Positions 35,153 through 46,659 of a DNA stretch of 63,378 nucleotides are shown here, piece by piece (position 1 is the stretch's first letter; the number at the start of each line of letters is the position of its first letter). The translations under genes and the position numbers were made by a program. This DNA is from Candidatus Altimarinota bacterium. Its GTDB lineage: Bacteria; Patescibacteriota; Gracilibacteria; BD1-5; UBA6164. Location: the NCBI GenBank assembly GCA_027019405.1, contig JALUWO010000144.1, positions 1 through 63,378 of the forward strand, read 5' to 3'. The notes under the pieces are model-generated. The model was not told where the DNA came from. It made no database searches and saw nothing but the letters and a program-made list of their open reading frames with translations.

Positions 35153-36141
35153 ATTTTCCAATTTTGATCATCTTTTTTTAGTAGATTTAAAACTCAATTA
35201 AAATGTAATAGTCAATATGTTATAAATATTTTTTTATATTTTGAGTTTTCTATATTTTTTACTATATTTTTATTTCTTTGAGTTAGTATAACATCAAATA
35301 AAGTTTTATTTGTAAAATTTTTCATAATTGTGTTTTGAATTATTTGATTTTTTAGTATTACATTTAACATTGCTTTATTAAAAAATCTAATAACTTCTAA
35401 TTGTTTAGGATTTAGTTTTGATAAGGCATCTATTATTTGAGAATTTATATCAATTATATTTTTAGGTAGTTGTTTTTTTATTTCATTTTTATCTAATTTA
35501 TCTATTTTTTTATTATATAATTTTATTATTTCATCTATAGTTAAATCTACATTGAAATCTTTATTGTTAACAAGTCATAAAAAAATAGAATTATCTTGAT
35601 TTACTACTCAATATAATTTTGAAAAATTTTTATATAGATTTTTATCAAATTTTATTCAAATTGCTTTGTTAAATTTTTTTGAGTTTTGTTTTGTTCATGG
35701 TTTTACTCATTCAAAAAAATAAACATATCATTCTTTTTTGTATTTAATTATTTCATTTTTTATTTGATTATAGAAGTTTTGTGTTCAAATATGACTCATT
35801 GCTTGAAAAACTACAACTTTTTTTCAATTTGTAATTGTAAATTGTGGCATTTTTGCTGGAGATATAATATTTTGATAATATCAAAATACTCATAAAAGTA
35901 TTATTATAATCAAAAAACTAAGAGATATTTTTTTTATAAATAATATTAGATAATCTTTATAATTTAAATAATTTTCATCTTTTTTTATTTTTTTATAAAT
36001 TATATAAAAAATAAAAAATATACTTCAATATATAATTATTTCAACTATAAAGCTTATAGTTGAAATAAATCATCATATATAATTTATCAATCATAATAAT
36101 ATTCAAATAGAACTATAATATATTTTATCTTTTAAAGGCAT
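35119..36141 (-). CDS. TraB-like membrane protein
   Basis: A protein of 340 residues. Three hydrophobic segments cover residues 10-115. The soluble part begins KKVVVFQAMSHIGTQNFYNQI and continues with GYVYFFEGVKPG; later come RNKNIVKNIE and FITYGLLHFNGVLNLL. The order H(I)GT, E-G, R, and a late (G)xLHxxG agrees with TraB/PrgY/GumN proteins, which are putative metalloproteases. Assignment rests on these motifs only. It converges on the PrsW-like gene. Confidence 0.55.
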
Positions 36142-36231
36142 TTATATTTTATTAATAAATAATTTTGTAATTTATTATAAAATAATTAAAATAACTAAAA
36201 AGTAAATTATTTAAACTAATTTTTATAAATT

Positions 36232-36666
36232 ATGAAATTAATATTAAAGGTTATAACAATTTTTGTTTTAATGTTTTGAGCTACTCAAATATCAAATGCT
36301 GATATATGGTCTGATATAATAGATTGATCTAAACCTAAAATAAATGTTGATTGTGCAAATTCTGATTGTAGTATAACAAAATGAACAGATTTAGTAAAAA
36401 ATAGTATAAATGATATAGAAAAAGATAAAACATTTTCAGAGTATGTTCAGGATATTGTCTTTTATATATTAACATTTGTTAGTTTAATTGCATTGTTATA
36501 TATTATATATGCTTGATTTACTGTTTTAACATCTGCTTGAGATGATGAAAAAGCAAAAAATGCAAAGAAAATTATTTTATCAGTTATTATTTGAATTGTA
36601 TTAATTTGGTTAGCATATCCTATAACACTTTTTATTATGAAGATGTTAAATGCTACTACAAATTAA
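36232..36666 (+). CDS. VirB2/TrbC-like small pilin or membrane protein
   Basis: A protein of 144 residues: signal peptide (about 22 residues), a short extracellular stretch with two cysteines, and two membrane segments at the C-terminus joined by SAGDDEKAKNAKKI. The layout matches TrbC/VirB2-type pilins that are common in CPR genomes. It precedes the type IV pilus genes but has a 115-nt gap to them. Role in secretion or conjugation is inferred. Confidence 0.55.
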
Positions 36667-36781
36667 TAAATAAAAATATTTTTCAAAAAAGTCTAGTGTT
36701 TTTGCTAGATTTTTTTTATTATATTAGTTTTTTTATAAAAAATATGATAATATATTACATATTATTATATAAAAAATTTAT

Positions 36782-37306
36782 ATGACATTAGAAAAAGAGA
36801 TTTATAAAAGTCCAAAAAGTAAAAGTTTTACTTTTTCTTTAGTGTTTTTATTGTTAGTAGTTTTTTTAACAATTGGATTATATTGATATAACTACTATTT
36901 ATCTTGAGAAAATTCAAAATTAGAATCTCAATATAAAGAAAAACAAAAATTGCTAGCAGAGAAAAAACAACAAAAACAATTAAAAATTTATAGCTTATAT
37001 ACAATTAATAAATGAGCAATTGATAGATTAGATAAATATTCTCAAATAAGAAAATATATAAATCATTTAGAACAGATTTCAAATAAATATTGAGTTATAT
37101 TTAAATGATTTTCAATAACAAATTGAACTATTATAACAAATTGATATACAGTTTCAGATGATAATGGTATTGATTTTCAAAAAACTGTAAATTTTTTAAA
37201 AAATTATAAAAAAGATAAAAGAGCTTTATTTAATATTGTTCCAATAAAGGCAGTAAATACTTTTGATAGTAATCAAAAATTTAATCTTACTTTTAAAATA
37301 AAATAA
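36782..37306 (+). CDS. PilN/PilO-like pilus assembly protein
   Basis: A protein of 174 residues with a short cytoplasmic tail, one membrane segment (FSLVFLLLVVFLTIGLYGY), a coiled coil (residues 45-70) and a small periplasmic domain. This is the topology of PilN/PilO in the inner-membrane alignment complex of type IV pili. Position before the PilO-like and PilC genes supports it; sequence similarity alone would not. Confidence 0.55.
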
Positions 37307-37323
37307 TTATTAAAATATAAAAT

Positions 37324-37866
37324 ATGAAATCATTAAAAAATAATAAAATAAAAAATTTAATAATATTATTAGTTACTATTTTTATACTTTTATTTTTTAC
37401 TAAACAAGCATTTTATAATATGAATCAATTGCTTGATGAAAATAAAAAAGATACTGATAATTTATCAAGTATTGTAAATCAACTTAATGAATTACAAACT
37501 TTAGAGCAAGATTTAAAGAAATGAGATAAAGCAGATAAAATAAAATATTTTAGTTCATCAATAAATAGAGCAGATTTAATTGAATATTTTCATAATTATG
37601 CAGAAGATATTAGTGATTGAGGAAATGAATTATTTATACATAGTATAAATTTTAGTAAACCAATAAAATGAGAATTATGATTTATGGAACAAAATATAAA
37701 TTTAAATGTTACAGTATCAAATAAAGATGTTTTAAAGGCTTTATTAACTCAACTGACAAGTAATAATGCTAAATATAAATTTTTTATTACAAATTTTTCT
37801 TTTCCTAATGATAATAGAGTTTGAGCTTATACTGTAGATATACCATTAAAGTTATTATATAAATAA
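37324..37866 (+). CDS. PilO-like pilus assembly protein
   Basis: A protein of 180 residues: membrane segment at residues 12-28, a coiled coil to about 65, then a small alpha/beta domain ending FSFPNDNRVGAYTVDIPLKLLYK, which fits the ferredoxin-like fold of PilO. It is 17 nt after the previous gene and 5 nt before pilC. The first 66 codons contain no TGA. Confidence 0.6.
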
Positions 37867-37871
37867 TATAT

Positions 37872-38975
37872 ATGTTAAATAAAAAAGAAAATAATATAGA
37901 TGATAATAAAGAGATTTTATTGTTTAAAAAAATATCTGATTTAGATAAATATAATTTTTATGAATATTTATCTGTTATGCTTGATTCTTGAGTATGAGTA
38001 ATAGAAGCATTAGAATCAGTACAAGATAAAATAGAAAATATTTATTTTAAACAAAGAATAAATCAGCTTTTAGTTTTTATAAATTCTTGAGATCCTTTAA
38101 GCAAGGCTATGAAAAAAGATCCTGATACTTTTTGAGTACATGAAGTATCAATAATTGAAGCTTGAGAAACTACTTGAACATTAGATAAGGCATTAGCAGA
38201 TTTGGCTTCAAATATAAAAAATATTTATGAATTAAAAAAGAAAATAAAATCATCTCTAACTTATCCTGCAATTATATTTTTATTTTTATTTGTTGCAGTA
38301 GCTATTATTTTAATGTATGTAATACCAAATTTACAACCTTTATTTTCAGGGTTTTGAGTTGAATTACCTTTTGCTACTAAAGCTTTGATAGCAACATCAA
38401 ATTTTTTTGTTAATAATTTTTTATTAATAATATTTTTTATATTATCAATATTTATATGATTATTAATTTATAAAAATACTGATAGTTGAAAAGAAAATAT
38501 TGATAATTTTATATTAAATACACCACTTATAGGTGATGTTTATAAAAATTATATATTATCAAATATATCTTTAACAATGTGAAATTTAGTGTGAGCATGA
38601 GTTCCTACTATAAAAATGTTGAAATTAGTTTGAAAGTCTAGTTGAAGTTATGTATATAATGAATTATTTTTATTGATTGCTAAAAAAGTAGAATTGTGAG
38701 AAAAAATAGTTGATTCAATATCTGAAGTTGATATTGATAAATTTTATTTTCCTACAAGTTTTGTTCAACTCATGTCTGTTTGAGAAAGAACAGCAAATTT
38801 AGAAGTTATTAGTTTTAAAATACATAACCAATATAAAAGAGAAGTTGAATATTCTTTAATAAATCTTACAAAGTGGATTGAACCTATAGCTGTATTATTT
38901 GCATCAATATTTGTATTGTGGTTTGCTTTTGCAATATTTTGAGCAATAATGAAACTTACTACTAGTATAAATTAG
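37872..38975 (+). CDS. pilC: Type IV pilus inner-membrane platform protein PilC
   Basis: A protein of 367 residues. The two T2SSF domains are visible: FYEYLSVMLDSGVGVIEALESV with EAGETTGTLDKAL, and the repeated pattern MGNLVGAGVPTIKMLKLV with MSVGERTANLE. Membrane segments lie at about 130-150, 185-205 and near the C-terminus. PilC sits at the base of the pilus and couples it to the assembly ATPase. The ATPase PilB/PilT genes are not in the window. Confidence 0.9.
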
Positions 38976-38983
38976 AATAAATT

Positions 38984-39544
38984 ATGAATAGTAAAAATAA
39001 AATTTCTGCTTTTACTTTAGTTGAATTGATGGTAGTAATAACTATTAGTGTATTATTAATGGTATGAATATATGCTCCATATAATTATTATTCAAATAAA
39101 GCAAAGCTTAAAATGGCAAAAACTCAAATTGCTAAAACAATTTATGAAGCTAGAAATATGGCTATTTATTGATTAAATAATCAATCAAAAAATAAATCAA
39201 TTTGAATATATTTTGATAATAATTTAAATAAAAATTCTATAAAAATATATAGTTATCCATATGATTTTTCATGAAATAAAAATGATTTTTCAGATTCTAG
39301 TATAAAATTAATAAAAGATATTAAATTAGAAAATGGAATACAAATAGATAAAATAAATAATAAAGATAAAGTTATTTTTTATTTTAATGCTATATCTTGA
39401 ACTTGAACATATTATTATTATTCTCCTTGAGAGAATATGTTTACAAATAATAAAATAAAAATTAAATTTTCTTATAAAAATTGATGACCAAATTTATCAT
39501 CATATATTACTTATTATACTTTGACAAATATAGTTGATTATTAA
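38984..39544 (+). CDS. Type IV pseudopilin
   Basis: A protein of 186 residues. KISAFTLVELMVVITISVLLMV is a class III leader with Glu5 after the cleavage site. Here the residue before the methylated Phe is Ala rather than Gly, as in the other pilins of this window. The globular part is beta-rich with several TGA-coded Gly. It follows pilC by 8 nt. Confidence 0.8.
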
Positions 39545-39580
39545 TTAAAAAATAGCTTTTTAAGGCTATTTTTTAATTTT
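39545..39580 (+). terminator. Terminator after the first pilin
   Basis: AAAAAATAGC / GCTATTTTTT stem with loop TTTTTAAG. Confidence 0.65.
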
Positions 39581-39642
39581 ATAAAATTTGCATTTTTTTT
39601 TAAAAAAAATATTATATTAACAATATTTTATAATTTTTTTTT

Positions 39643-40266
39643 GTGAAAAATAAAACTCAAAAAGCATTCAGTATAATAGAGGTATTGATTGCAATGCTTA
39701 TTTTTGCTTTATGAATTACATCAGTATATATGTTGATTAGTTCTAGTTTAAAAGCAAATAATTTCAATAAAAATCAGATTATTGCAGCTTCTTTAGCAAG
39801 AGAAGAACTAGAATTAATAAAAAATATAAGAGATTCTAATTATTCTAGTTATAATATATGGAATAAAATAAAATCAAATTGACCTAACTCTACTAATTAT
39901 AATGATGGACATATTTATTTTTTAACATGACATATTTATACTTTGGAAAATGATTATGATTCAAGTGCTACTTTCCCTATAAAAGTAAAAGATATAACTA
40001 GTTGATTTTGAGAGTGAAAAACAGAATTAAATTGAAAAATGTTAAATTATAGATTATGTATTAATTCAGATTGATATTATAGTTATGATTGTTCTTGAAC
40101 TAATAAAAAAACACCTTACTATAGATATTTAAAAATAGAAGAAGTGAAAAATATAAATTGAATAATAAAAAATGCATTGAAATTAACTTCTAAAGTTATA
40201 TGGTATAAATGATGATATCATAGTATTGATTTAAAAACAATTATTACAGATTGGAAGAGACTTTAA
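39643..40266 (+). CDS. PilV/PulI-like pseudopilin, GTG start
   Basis: A protein of 207 residues. KAFSIIEVLIAMLIFALGITSV has the prepilin signature with Glu5, and the helix continues as in PilV-type minor pilins, with AASLAREELELIKNIRDSN after it. GTG at 39643 is chosen because no ATG lies upstream in frame and the leader is complete from it. A short cysteine pair is in the globular domain. Confidence 0.78.
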
Positions 40267-40289
40267 TATTGAATAATAAATAAATTATA

Positions 40290-40895
40290 ATGAATAATAA
40301 GGCATTTACATTGATTGAGGTAGTTGTAGCAATTACTATTTTTTCACTTTTCATGGTTTCTATGATAATGATATATGCATCAAGTTCTAATATAAATTGG
40401 AAAATAAATATTAGTAGTTCAATGCAAGAAAATACTAAGAATATAATAGAAACTATAGCAGAAGATATAAGAAAAAATTGAATATCTTGAGTATCAAAAC
40501 AAAAGGCTACAGATAATTGTAATTTTAATAAAAATTATTGATTGTATAAAAAAGGAGATAAATTATGTGTTTGAACAGATAGTTATTATCTTGCACAAAA
40601 TGTTGGTTGAATTTTTATAAGAGTAGATAGTACTGAAATTTGAACTATATGTTGAGATATAAAAAATGAATGTATATTAGTAAAAGATGATTGAACTAAT
40701 ATTACTAGACTATCAAATTCTAGAATTAGATTTAAAAAATTAGAATTTTTAGTTTCAAATGAATTTATACCTAAAGTTACCATAGTTTATAGTATTCAGC
40801 CATCTATAAAAAAGTGAGTAAAAGTAAATACTATAAAAAATACATATTTAAATTTTCAAACAACAATTACTCAAAAACTTATAAAATCAAATTAA
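40290..40895 (+). CDS. PilW/GspJ-like pseudopilin
   Basis: A protein of 201 residues. NKAFTLIEVVVAITIFSLFMVSM is the prepilin N-terminus with Glu5. The rest is a beta-rich domain with cysteines at CNFNKN and CGDIKNEC. It stands between the PilV-like and PilX-like genes, the usual minor-pilin order, with 3 nt to the next gene. Confidence 0.75.
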
Positions 40896-40898
40896 AAT

Positions 40899-41726
40899 AT
40901 GCAAAAAAATAATAAATGATATTCTGTTTTAGTATCTATTTTGATAATAGGTTTTTTAATGGTGTTAACTGTAGGAACTTTTAATTTAGTTTTAAGAGAA
41001 TTAAATGATTCTAAATGAGCTTTTGATTATTTAAAAGCATATAATTGAGCAGAAGCTGCTTGAGAATTAGCATTATTAACTATAAAAGAAAAATGATATT
41101 GATATTATAAAAAAATTGATAATACAGTAAATGATGACTCAATAGTTTTATCTGATAATCCTATAAATAAAACTAAATTTAATAAATCAAAAGATGTTTT
41201 AATTTCATATGATTTAAACTATAAAGTAAAACAATATAATTGAGATTTAAATTCATGATGATGAGTTGATATTATTCCATTATTTTATATTGATAAAAAT
41301 TGAAATCATAAATTAGATAATTTAAAATTAAATATTTTAACTTGAGATAATACAAAACTTACTTGGAATATATTATCAAATAATTGAGGTATATCATGAA
41401 TTTGAAATTTTGATTCTGGAGATTCTGCAAGTAAATGAAAATGAAGATTTTTAATTTGATGAAGTTATGAAGTTTTAGATAAACAAATATGAAATTTTTT
41501 ATCAGACTCAAATTCTTTTCCAGATAATTATAATTATTTGATTTTAATGAATATTGATCCAAATAATAATATAAAATATAAATTATCAAGTACTGATTTT
41601 TTTACATTACCAAGAACTCATATTATTGCTACATGACAGATTTGAAAATATAAACAAAATTTAGATATATTTTTGGATAATACGGAGTATTTATGAAGAT
41701 CAAGATATAGTATTTATTCAAATTAA
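40899..41726 (+). CDS. PilX-like minor pilin
   Basis: A protein of 275 residues. NNKGYSVLVSILIIGFLMVL has the Gly-Tyr junction and lacks Glu5, as in PilX/GspK types that cap the pilus tip, and the helix ends in AYNGAEAAGELALL, the conserved AExxGE-like motif of PilX. It is the last gene of the pilus operon and ends in a terminator. Confidence 0.75.
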
Positions 41727-41762
41727 AAAATACAGTAATTTTATAAAATTACTGTATTTTTT
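41726..41762. terminator. Terminator between converging genes
   Basis: AATACAGTAATTTT / AAAATTACTGTATT perfect stem and T-run. Confidence 0.8.
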
Positions 41763-41765
41763 AAT

Positions 41766-42098
41766 TTAAACTCAACAAACTGATGCTGATCAACAACTTG
41801 AGCAAGAACTAGGAGCACAAGAATCTCATGAATCTCATCCTATAATACTTATTAACATTGATTTTATTTCATCTTCTTCTGGAATCATTCATTCAAATAT
41901 TATATCTTTGAAATCAATTGATTCTTCTTCTATAATTAAAGCAGGTTGTTTTGTTATATTGAGTTCTTTTTTAATTTCTTCATTATAAACTTCTTCTATT
42001 TTTATAAAATCAACTAGTCATAGGTCTTCTAAACTTGAATTTACAATATTTGTTAATTTTTTAGTTTCTTCTCAGCTTCAATATATTTTTATTTGCAT
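41766..42098 (-). CDS. Thioredoxin-fold small protein with cysteine-rich tail
   Basis: A protein of 110 residues. MQIKIYGSGEETKKLTNIVN, ITKQPALIIEE and the helix after it match the small thioredoxin family (MTH895-like), but the CxxC that should stand at residues 8-11 is replaced by SGEE. The cysteines are instead in a C-terminal tail, SCAPSSCSSCGSASVC. It may bind metal or donate electrons through the tail. It is downstream of the bL25 gene on the same strand. Confidence 0.65.
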
Positions 42099-42122
42099 TT
42101 TTTTAATATTATTTAAATAAAT

Positions 42123-42165
42123 ATAAAAACACTTCTATTTTATTATAAGAAGTGTTTTTGTAAAA
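42123..42165. terminator. Hairpin between rplY and the thioredoxin-like gene
   Basis: AAAAACACTTCT / AGAAGTGTTTTT stem; works in both directions. Confidence 0.7.
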
Positions 42166-42179
42166 TTTTTTTAAAAGAA

Positions 42180-42788
42180 TTATTTAGTTTCTTCAGTTTC
42201 TTCAGTAATTTCTTCTTCAGTTTCTTCAGTAGTTTTTTCTACTTTTGGTTTAGCAACTAAAACTACAACTTCATCAGCAGGAGTTAAAATTTCAAAATCT
42301 TTTCCTAAATTTAAGTCAGAAACTTTTATATTATCTCAGAAATCTTTTAATACAGAAATATCAACATCAAAATGATCAGTTAAATTTTTAGGTAAACATT
42401 TAACTTCAATTTCTTTATTTAATTCTTCTAATATACCACCTTCTTTTACAGCTTCAGAATTACCAACAAAATTTAAAGTTATGTTAGTTGTTACAACTTC
42501 ACCTCTTGTTAAGGCATAAAAATCAATATGTATAAAATCTCCAGTTACAGGTTCTTTTTGGAAATCATGAACTAGTACTTCAATATCTTTTTTACCAACT
42601 TTTAAATTGATTATATTTGATTCACCAGATTTTCTGAAAGTTTTTAAAAAATCAGAAAATGATACTTTTATATTTATTGGTTCTTGGTTTTTTCCATAAA
42701 CAACAGCAGGGATTTCTTTATTTGCTCTTATTTCTTTATTTTTTTCATCAGCATTTCTAATTTCAGCTGTTAAAGTTATTTTTTCCAT
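42180..42788 (-). CDS. rplY: Ribosomal protein bL25, CTC form
   Basis: A protein of 202 residues. ITLTAEIRNADEKNKEIRANKEIPAVVYG is split here by motif: LTAEIR, IPAVVYG, HIDFYAL and EVKCLPKNLTDHFDVDISVL are typical of the 5S-rRNA-binding bL25 with its C-terminal TL5 domain. An acidic Glu/Thr tail ends the protein. It has only one TGA glycine near the end; the rest are GGN, as in other highly expressed genes. Confidence 0.9.
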
Positions 42789-42911
42789 ATTTCTTATTTG
42801 AATATATAAATATTTTAATTTTTTTTAAGCTCTGAGATTTTATATAAAAACATAAAATTAGCAAAAGTTTTTTTGACTTTTTTTAGTAATTAAATGAATT
42901 CATAATTTATT

Positions 42912-42939
42912 TTGATATATAAGTATATATTTATATACT
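42912..42939 (+). promoter_or_regulatory. Promoter of the pilin gene
   Basis: TTGATA (42912-42917), 16 nt, TATACT (42934-42939), followed 38 nt later by the ATG. Confidence 0.6.
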
Positions 42940-42977
42940 AAAGTAGTTATATTATTTTTTAAATTTTTTATATAAAT

Positions 42978-43877
42978 ATGGAAAATAAAAAAGCTTTTAC
43001 ATTGATAGAACTTATAGTTGTTGTTACAATAATATGAATATTAGCAACAATTTGATTTTTATCTTTTCAATGAAATACTGCAAAAACTAGAAATTCTGCT
43101 AGAGTAGAAAATTTAACTAATATAAATAAATCTTTTGTTATGTTTTTATCTAAGAGTTGATATTTACCTAAGCCTGATTGATATAAAGAGATTACTTATT
43201 CAGGATGAGTTATTTTTTATCAATGATATTTCTGAGATAATACAAAAAGGATTTTATGAAACTTTTCTAAAATGCCTAAAGATCCTTTGACTGAAAGTAA
43301 TTATACTTATTCATTATTAAATGATAATCAACAATTTGAATTATCTACAGTATTTGAATGAGATAAACAACAATTATGATTTAATGAATTATATGCAAAT
43401 TGAGATAGAATAGGTCATACTTATACTTATGGAAGTTTTAATTGAAAAATAATTTGATTAAAAACTTCAACTTGAAATCTTATTTTAGCTATTCCTAGTT
43501 TAATATTATCAGATATTTCTAATACAGATATAATAACAAATTTAAATAATCATAAATTAACCTATAATGGTTTAACTTTATTACCTCAAACTTATATTAA
43601 TAGTAGTTTTATTAATAGAAATGATAATATAAATCTTGTTAATACCTGAAGTATTGTTGTTTATAATTGAAACTTTTCTGAATTAATGAATAGTAAAATC
43701 AAACAAATTAATTTTTTATCTAATTTACAAAAAGCATATACTTGAACATATTTAGCAGATAATAAAAATATAAAATATATATTAGATGTTAATATTTCAA
43801 ATGTTTTAATATCTTGAGATACAGCAAAAAGGATATTATCAAAATCAATTTTTAAAAATGCTAGATTAAGGGATTAA
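42978..43877 (+). CDS. Type IV pilin (major-pilin-like)
   Basis: A protein of 299 residues. KKAFTLIELIVVVTIIGILATIGFLSFQ is a textbook prepilin helix with Glu5, and GNTAKTRNSARVENL follows as in PilA/PulG proteins; YSGGVIFYQGYFGDN and DPLTESNYTYSL form the globular core. It is longer than most major pilins. It has its own promoter apart from the minor-pilin operon, which suits a gene needed in higher amounts. Confidence 0.8.
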
Positions 43878-43952
43878 AATTTATTTACTTGATTTTTTAT
43901 ATAAATTATTAAACTTAATTTATAAAATATTATATTATTAATTATTATATAT

Positions 43953-44723
43953 ATGTGAAGAGGTCCAGTTGTTCAGGCAAGAAAAGATGCAGTAAACAAA
44001 GTTAAATGAAAGATTTTTTCTATTCATGCAAAGCTTATTTCAATAGCAGCTTCAAAATGATGAAATCCAGATGATAACCCAAGTTTAGCTACTGCTATAT
44101 ATAAAGCTAAAAAAGATTGAGTTCCAGCTAATAATATAGAAAAAGCAATAAAAAAATGAACTTGAGAAGATAAAGAGGCTGCTGCTATTCAAGAAATTGT
44201 TTATGAATGATATGCTCCAGGATGAGTTTCAGTTATGGTACAAACTTTGACAGATAATAAAAATAGAACAGTTTCAAGTATTAGACATATTTTTAGTAAA
44301 TTTGGTTGAAATATGTGAGAAAATTGAGCTGTATCTTGGATGTTTCATAGAAAATGAGTTATTTTTATAAATCCTGAAAAACATAGTCCTGAAGAAATAG
44401 AAGAACTTGTTTATGATACAAATGCAGAAGATTTTATTGTTCAAGATTGATATATTAAAATAATTACTTCAGTAGAAGATTATCATGAAGTAGAAAAATT
44501 TTTTGAAGATAAATGAATTTCTATTTTAGAATCAAAACTTGATTTTGTTCCTGATAATGATGTAGAAATTACAGAATTTGATAAGGCATTAAAATTTACA
44601 AAAATGATTGAGGCTTTTAATGATGATGAAGATGTTGCTCAAGTTTCTACAAATGAAGTTATTAATCCAGATCTTCAAAAAGAAGTAGATGATTTTATAG
44701 AAAAAAATACATTTAGAACTTAA
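43953..44723 (+). CDS. yebC: YebC/PmpR-family protein
   Basis: A protein of 256 residues, the family length. MGRGPVVQARKDAVNK, SIAASKGGNPDDNPSLATAI, NNIEKAIKKGTGE and YEGYAPGGVSVMV are conserved. The family is described as transcription regulators and, more recently, as factors that relieve ribosome stalling at proline runs. Glycine codons at invariant places are TGA, a good proof of the code. Confidence 0.93.
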
Positions 44724-44734
44724 AAATATTTTTT

Positions 44735-45184
44735 ATGCTTAATGATGAAAATTTTATAAATATAGCATATGAGGTTGCTAAAGGTTCTAAATGTGTTTCT
44801 AGACATACTTGAGCTATTATAGTTAAAGATAATAGAATTTTATCAACAGGTTATAATTGAACTCCTGCTTGATATACAAATTGTAATGATTATTGGAAAT
44901 GAAAATATAGTTCTAAGCATCATGATTGGTCATATAAATATGAGATTCATGCTGAAATGAATGCTATTGTTTGGGCTGCTAGAAATTGAATAAAAATAGA
45001 AGGAGCTACTATTTATGCTACTTATGAACCTTGTTTTGATTGTACTAGAGCTATTATTGCTTCTTGAATAAAAAAAATTGTTTTTAGTGAAAAATATAAA
45101 CATCATACTTGAACAGAATTACATGATTTTTTAAAAGAAACTTGAGTTGAAATAGAGCAAATAAAAATAAAGAATACTGATTAG
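44735..45184 (+). CDS. dCMP deaminase-like cytidine/deoxycytidylate deaminase
   Basis: A protein of 149 residues. HAEMNAIVWAAR and EPCFDCTRAIIASG give the zinc ligands His, Cys and Cys and the proton-shuttle Glu. GYNGTPAGYTNCND is typical of dCMP deaminase, which supplies dUMP for thymidylate synthesis. Length is normal for bacterial dCMP deaminases of this group. Confidence 0.9.
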
Positions 45185-45200
45185 TATTCTTTATTTTTTA
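45172..45200 (+). terminator. Terminator of the deaminase gene
   Basis: AGAATACT / AGTATTCT stem containing the stop codon, then TTTATTTTTT. Confidence 0.75.
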
Positions 45201-45214
45201 AAATTTTAATAAGA

Positions 45215-45252
45215 AATAAAAAAAGGATAATTTTAAATTATCCTTTTTTTAT
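45215..45252 (-). terminator. Terminator of rpmG
   Basis: AAAAAAAGGATAATTT / AAATTATCCTTTTTTT stem; the right arm overlaps the stop of rpmG. Confidence 0.75.
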
Positions 45253-45420
45253 TTCTTTCATTTTTAAAACTTCATGTTTTCTAGTTTTTGGGTTGTATTT
45301 TCTAAGAGTTGGACCTTTTACTCATGCTTCAAAATTCTTTTTTTGAATATTAGTCATATGAACCATATTTCCAGTTTCTGTAGAATAATAAGCAACATAA
45401 GTTCTTTTACCTTTTGCCAT
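45238..45420 (-). CDS. rpmG: Ribosomal protein bL33
   Basis: A protein of 60 residues. MAKGKRTYVAYYSTETGNMV at the start and LRKYNPKTRKHEVLKMKEIKK at the end match bL33. The form without zinc-binding cysteines is present. One glycine is TGA; the others are GGN. Confidence 0.85.
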
Positions 45421-45510
45421 TTTTTACAAAATTATTAAAATATATTAAAAACAAGTGAGATTATATAAAAAAGCTTGATAAAAGCAAATTTATTTTTTAA
45501 TAATATTAAA

Positions 45511-46572
45511 ATGTCAAAAAAAATAGATAAAATTATAAGTTTTATATTTATTTCTCTATTTATAATAATTTTTTCTTATTATAATTTTTGAGAATATAAT
45601 AAATTTTATAAAATTCATCAAAATCAAATTATATCCAAAAAAGAAGTTTTAAATGATGCTTTAAAGTTCTCTTTAAAAGATATAAAAGAATATAAAAATA
45701 TAGATTTTTATAATACTCCAAATAAGCAATTAATTGATAATTTAGTTAATAAAATAAAAAATGCTAAAAAAAGAATTTATGTAGAAGTCTATATATTAAC
45801 TGAAAAAAGATTAGAAAAAGCTTTAGTAAATGCTAGAAAAAACAATAAAAATTTGGATATAAAAGTTATTTTAGAAAAAAATCCTTATATGGCTCCTTGA
45901 TTAAATAGGAAAGCTTATGATTTTTTAATTAAAAATAATATCAATGTTGTTTATTCAAATACAAATAATTTTTCTTTAAATCATACAAAAATGATTTTGA
46001 TAGATGATATAGTTTTTTTATCTACTTGAAATTTTACTTATTCTAGCTTTGTTTATAATAGAGAATTTATGTTGTTTATAAAAAATGAAAGTTTATTAAA
46101 AAGTTTAAATCAAATATTTTTATGAGATTTTTATTGAAAATTAGTTTATATTTATAATACTAATTTAGTTTTATCTCCAGTTTATTCTAGAATAAAAATA
46201 GAAAAAATATTAAATCAGGCAAAAAATGATATAAAAATGTATTTTCCATATTTAGATGATAAAGAATTAACTAAAATATTAATAAATAAAAGTAAACAGT
46301 GATTAAATATAAAATTAATAACTTGAAAAGATTCAGAAAAACATAAAGATGAAATAAATATTTTAGAAAAAAATAATATAAAAATAAAAATTTTAAAAAA
46401 ACCTAAACTTCATGCTAAATCTATTTTGATAGATAATAAATATTTATATATATGATCTATTAATTTTTCAAGATATAGTTTAGATAAAAATAGGGAGATA
46501 TGAATTATATTTAAAAATAGTAATATTATAGATAAATTTAATAAAGTATTTAAAAATGATTTTTTAAATTAA
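45511..46572 (+). CDS. Phospholipase D-family protein
   Basis: A protein of 353 residues. A membrane anchor covers residues 7-25. The two HKD motifs are LNHTKMILIDD with STGNF and LHAKSILIDNK with GSINFS, so both catalytic histidines, lysines and aspartates are kept. Such proteins are cardiolipin synthases, nucleases (Nuc/EndA) or transferases. A single N-terminal anchor and no second membrane segment favour an exported nuclease or phospholipase over cardiolipin synthase. Confidence 0.8.
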
Positions 46573-46659
46573 TCAAATATTAAATACATATATTTTTGAT
46601 TTTATAGATTTAATGTGATAAAATTTTAGTAATTATATATAAATAATAAAAAGAAAGGA

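Noticed and set aside
42800-42980. A tRNA or small RNA gene in the gap between rplY and the pilin gene
   Set aside because: No cloverleaf or stable fold was seen; the space is explained by promoters in both directions.
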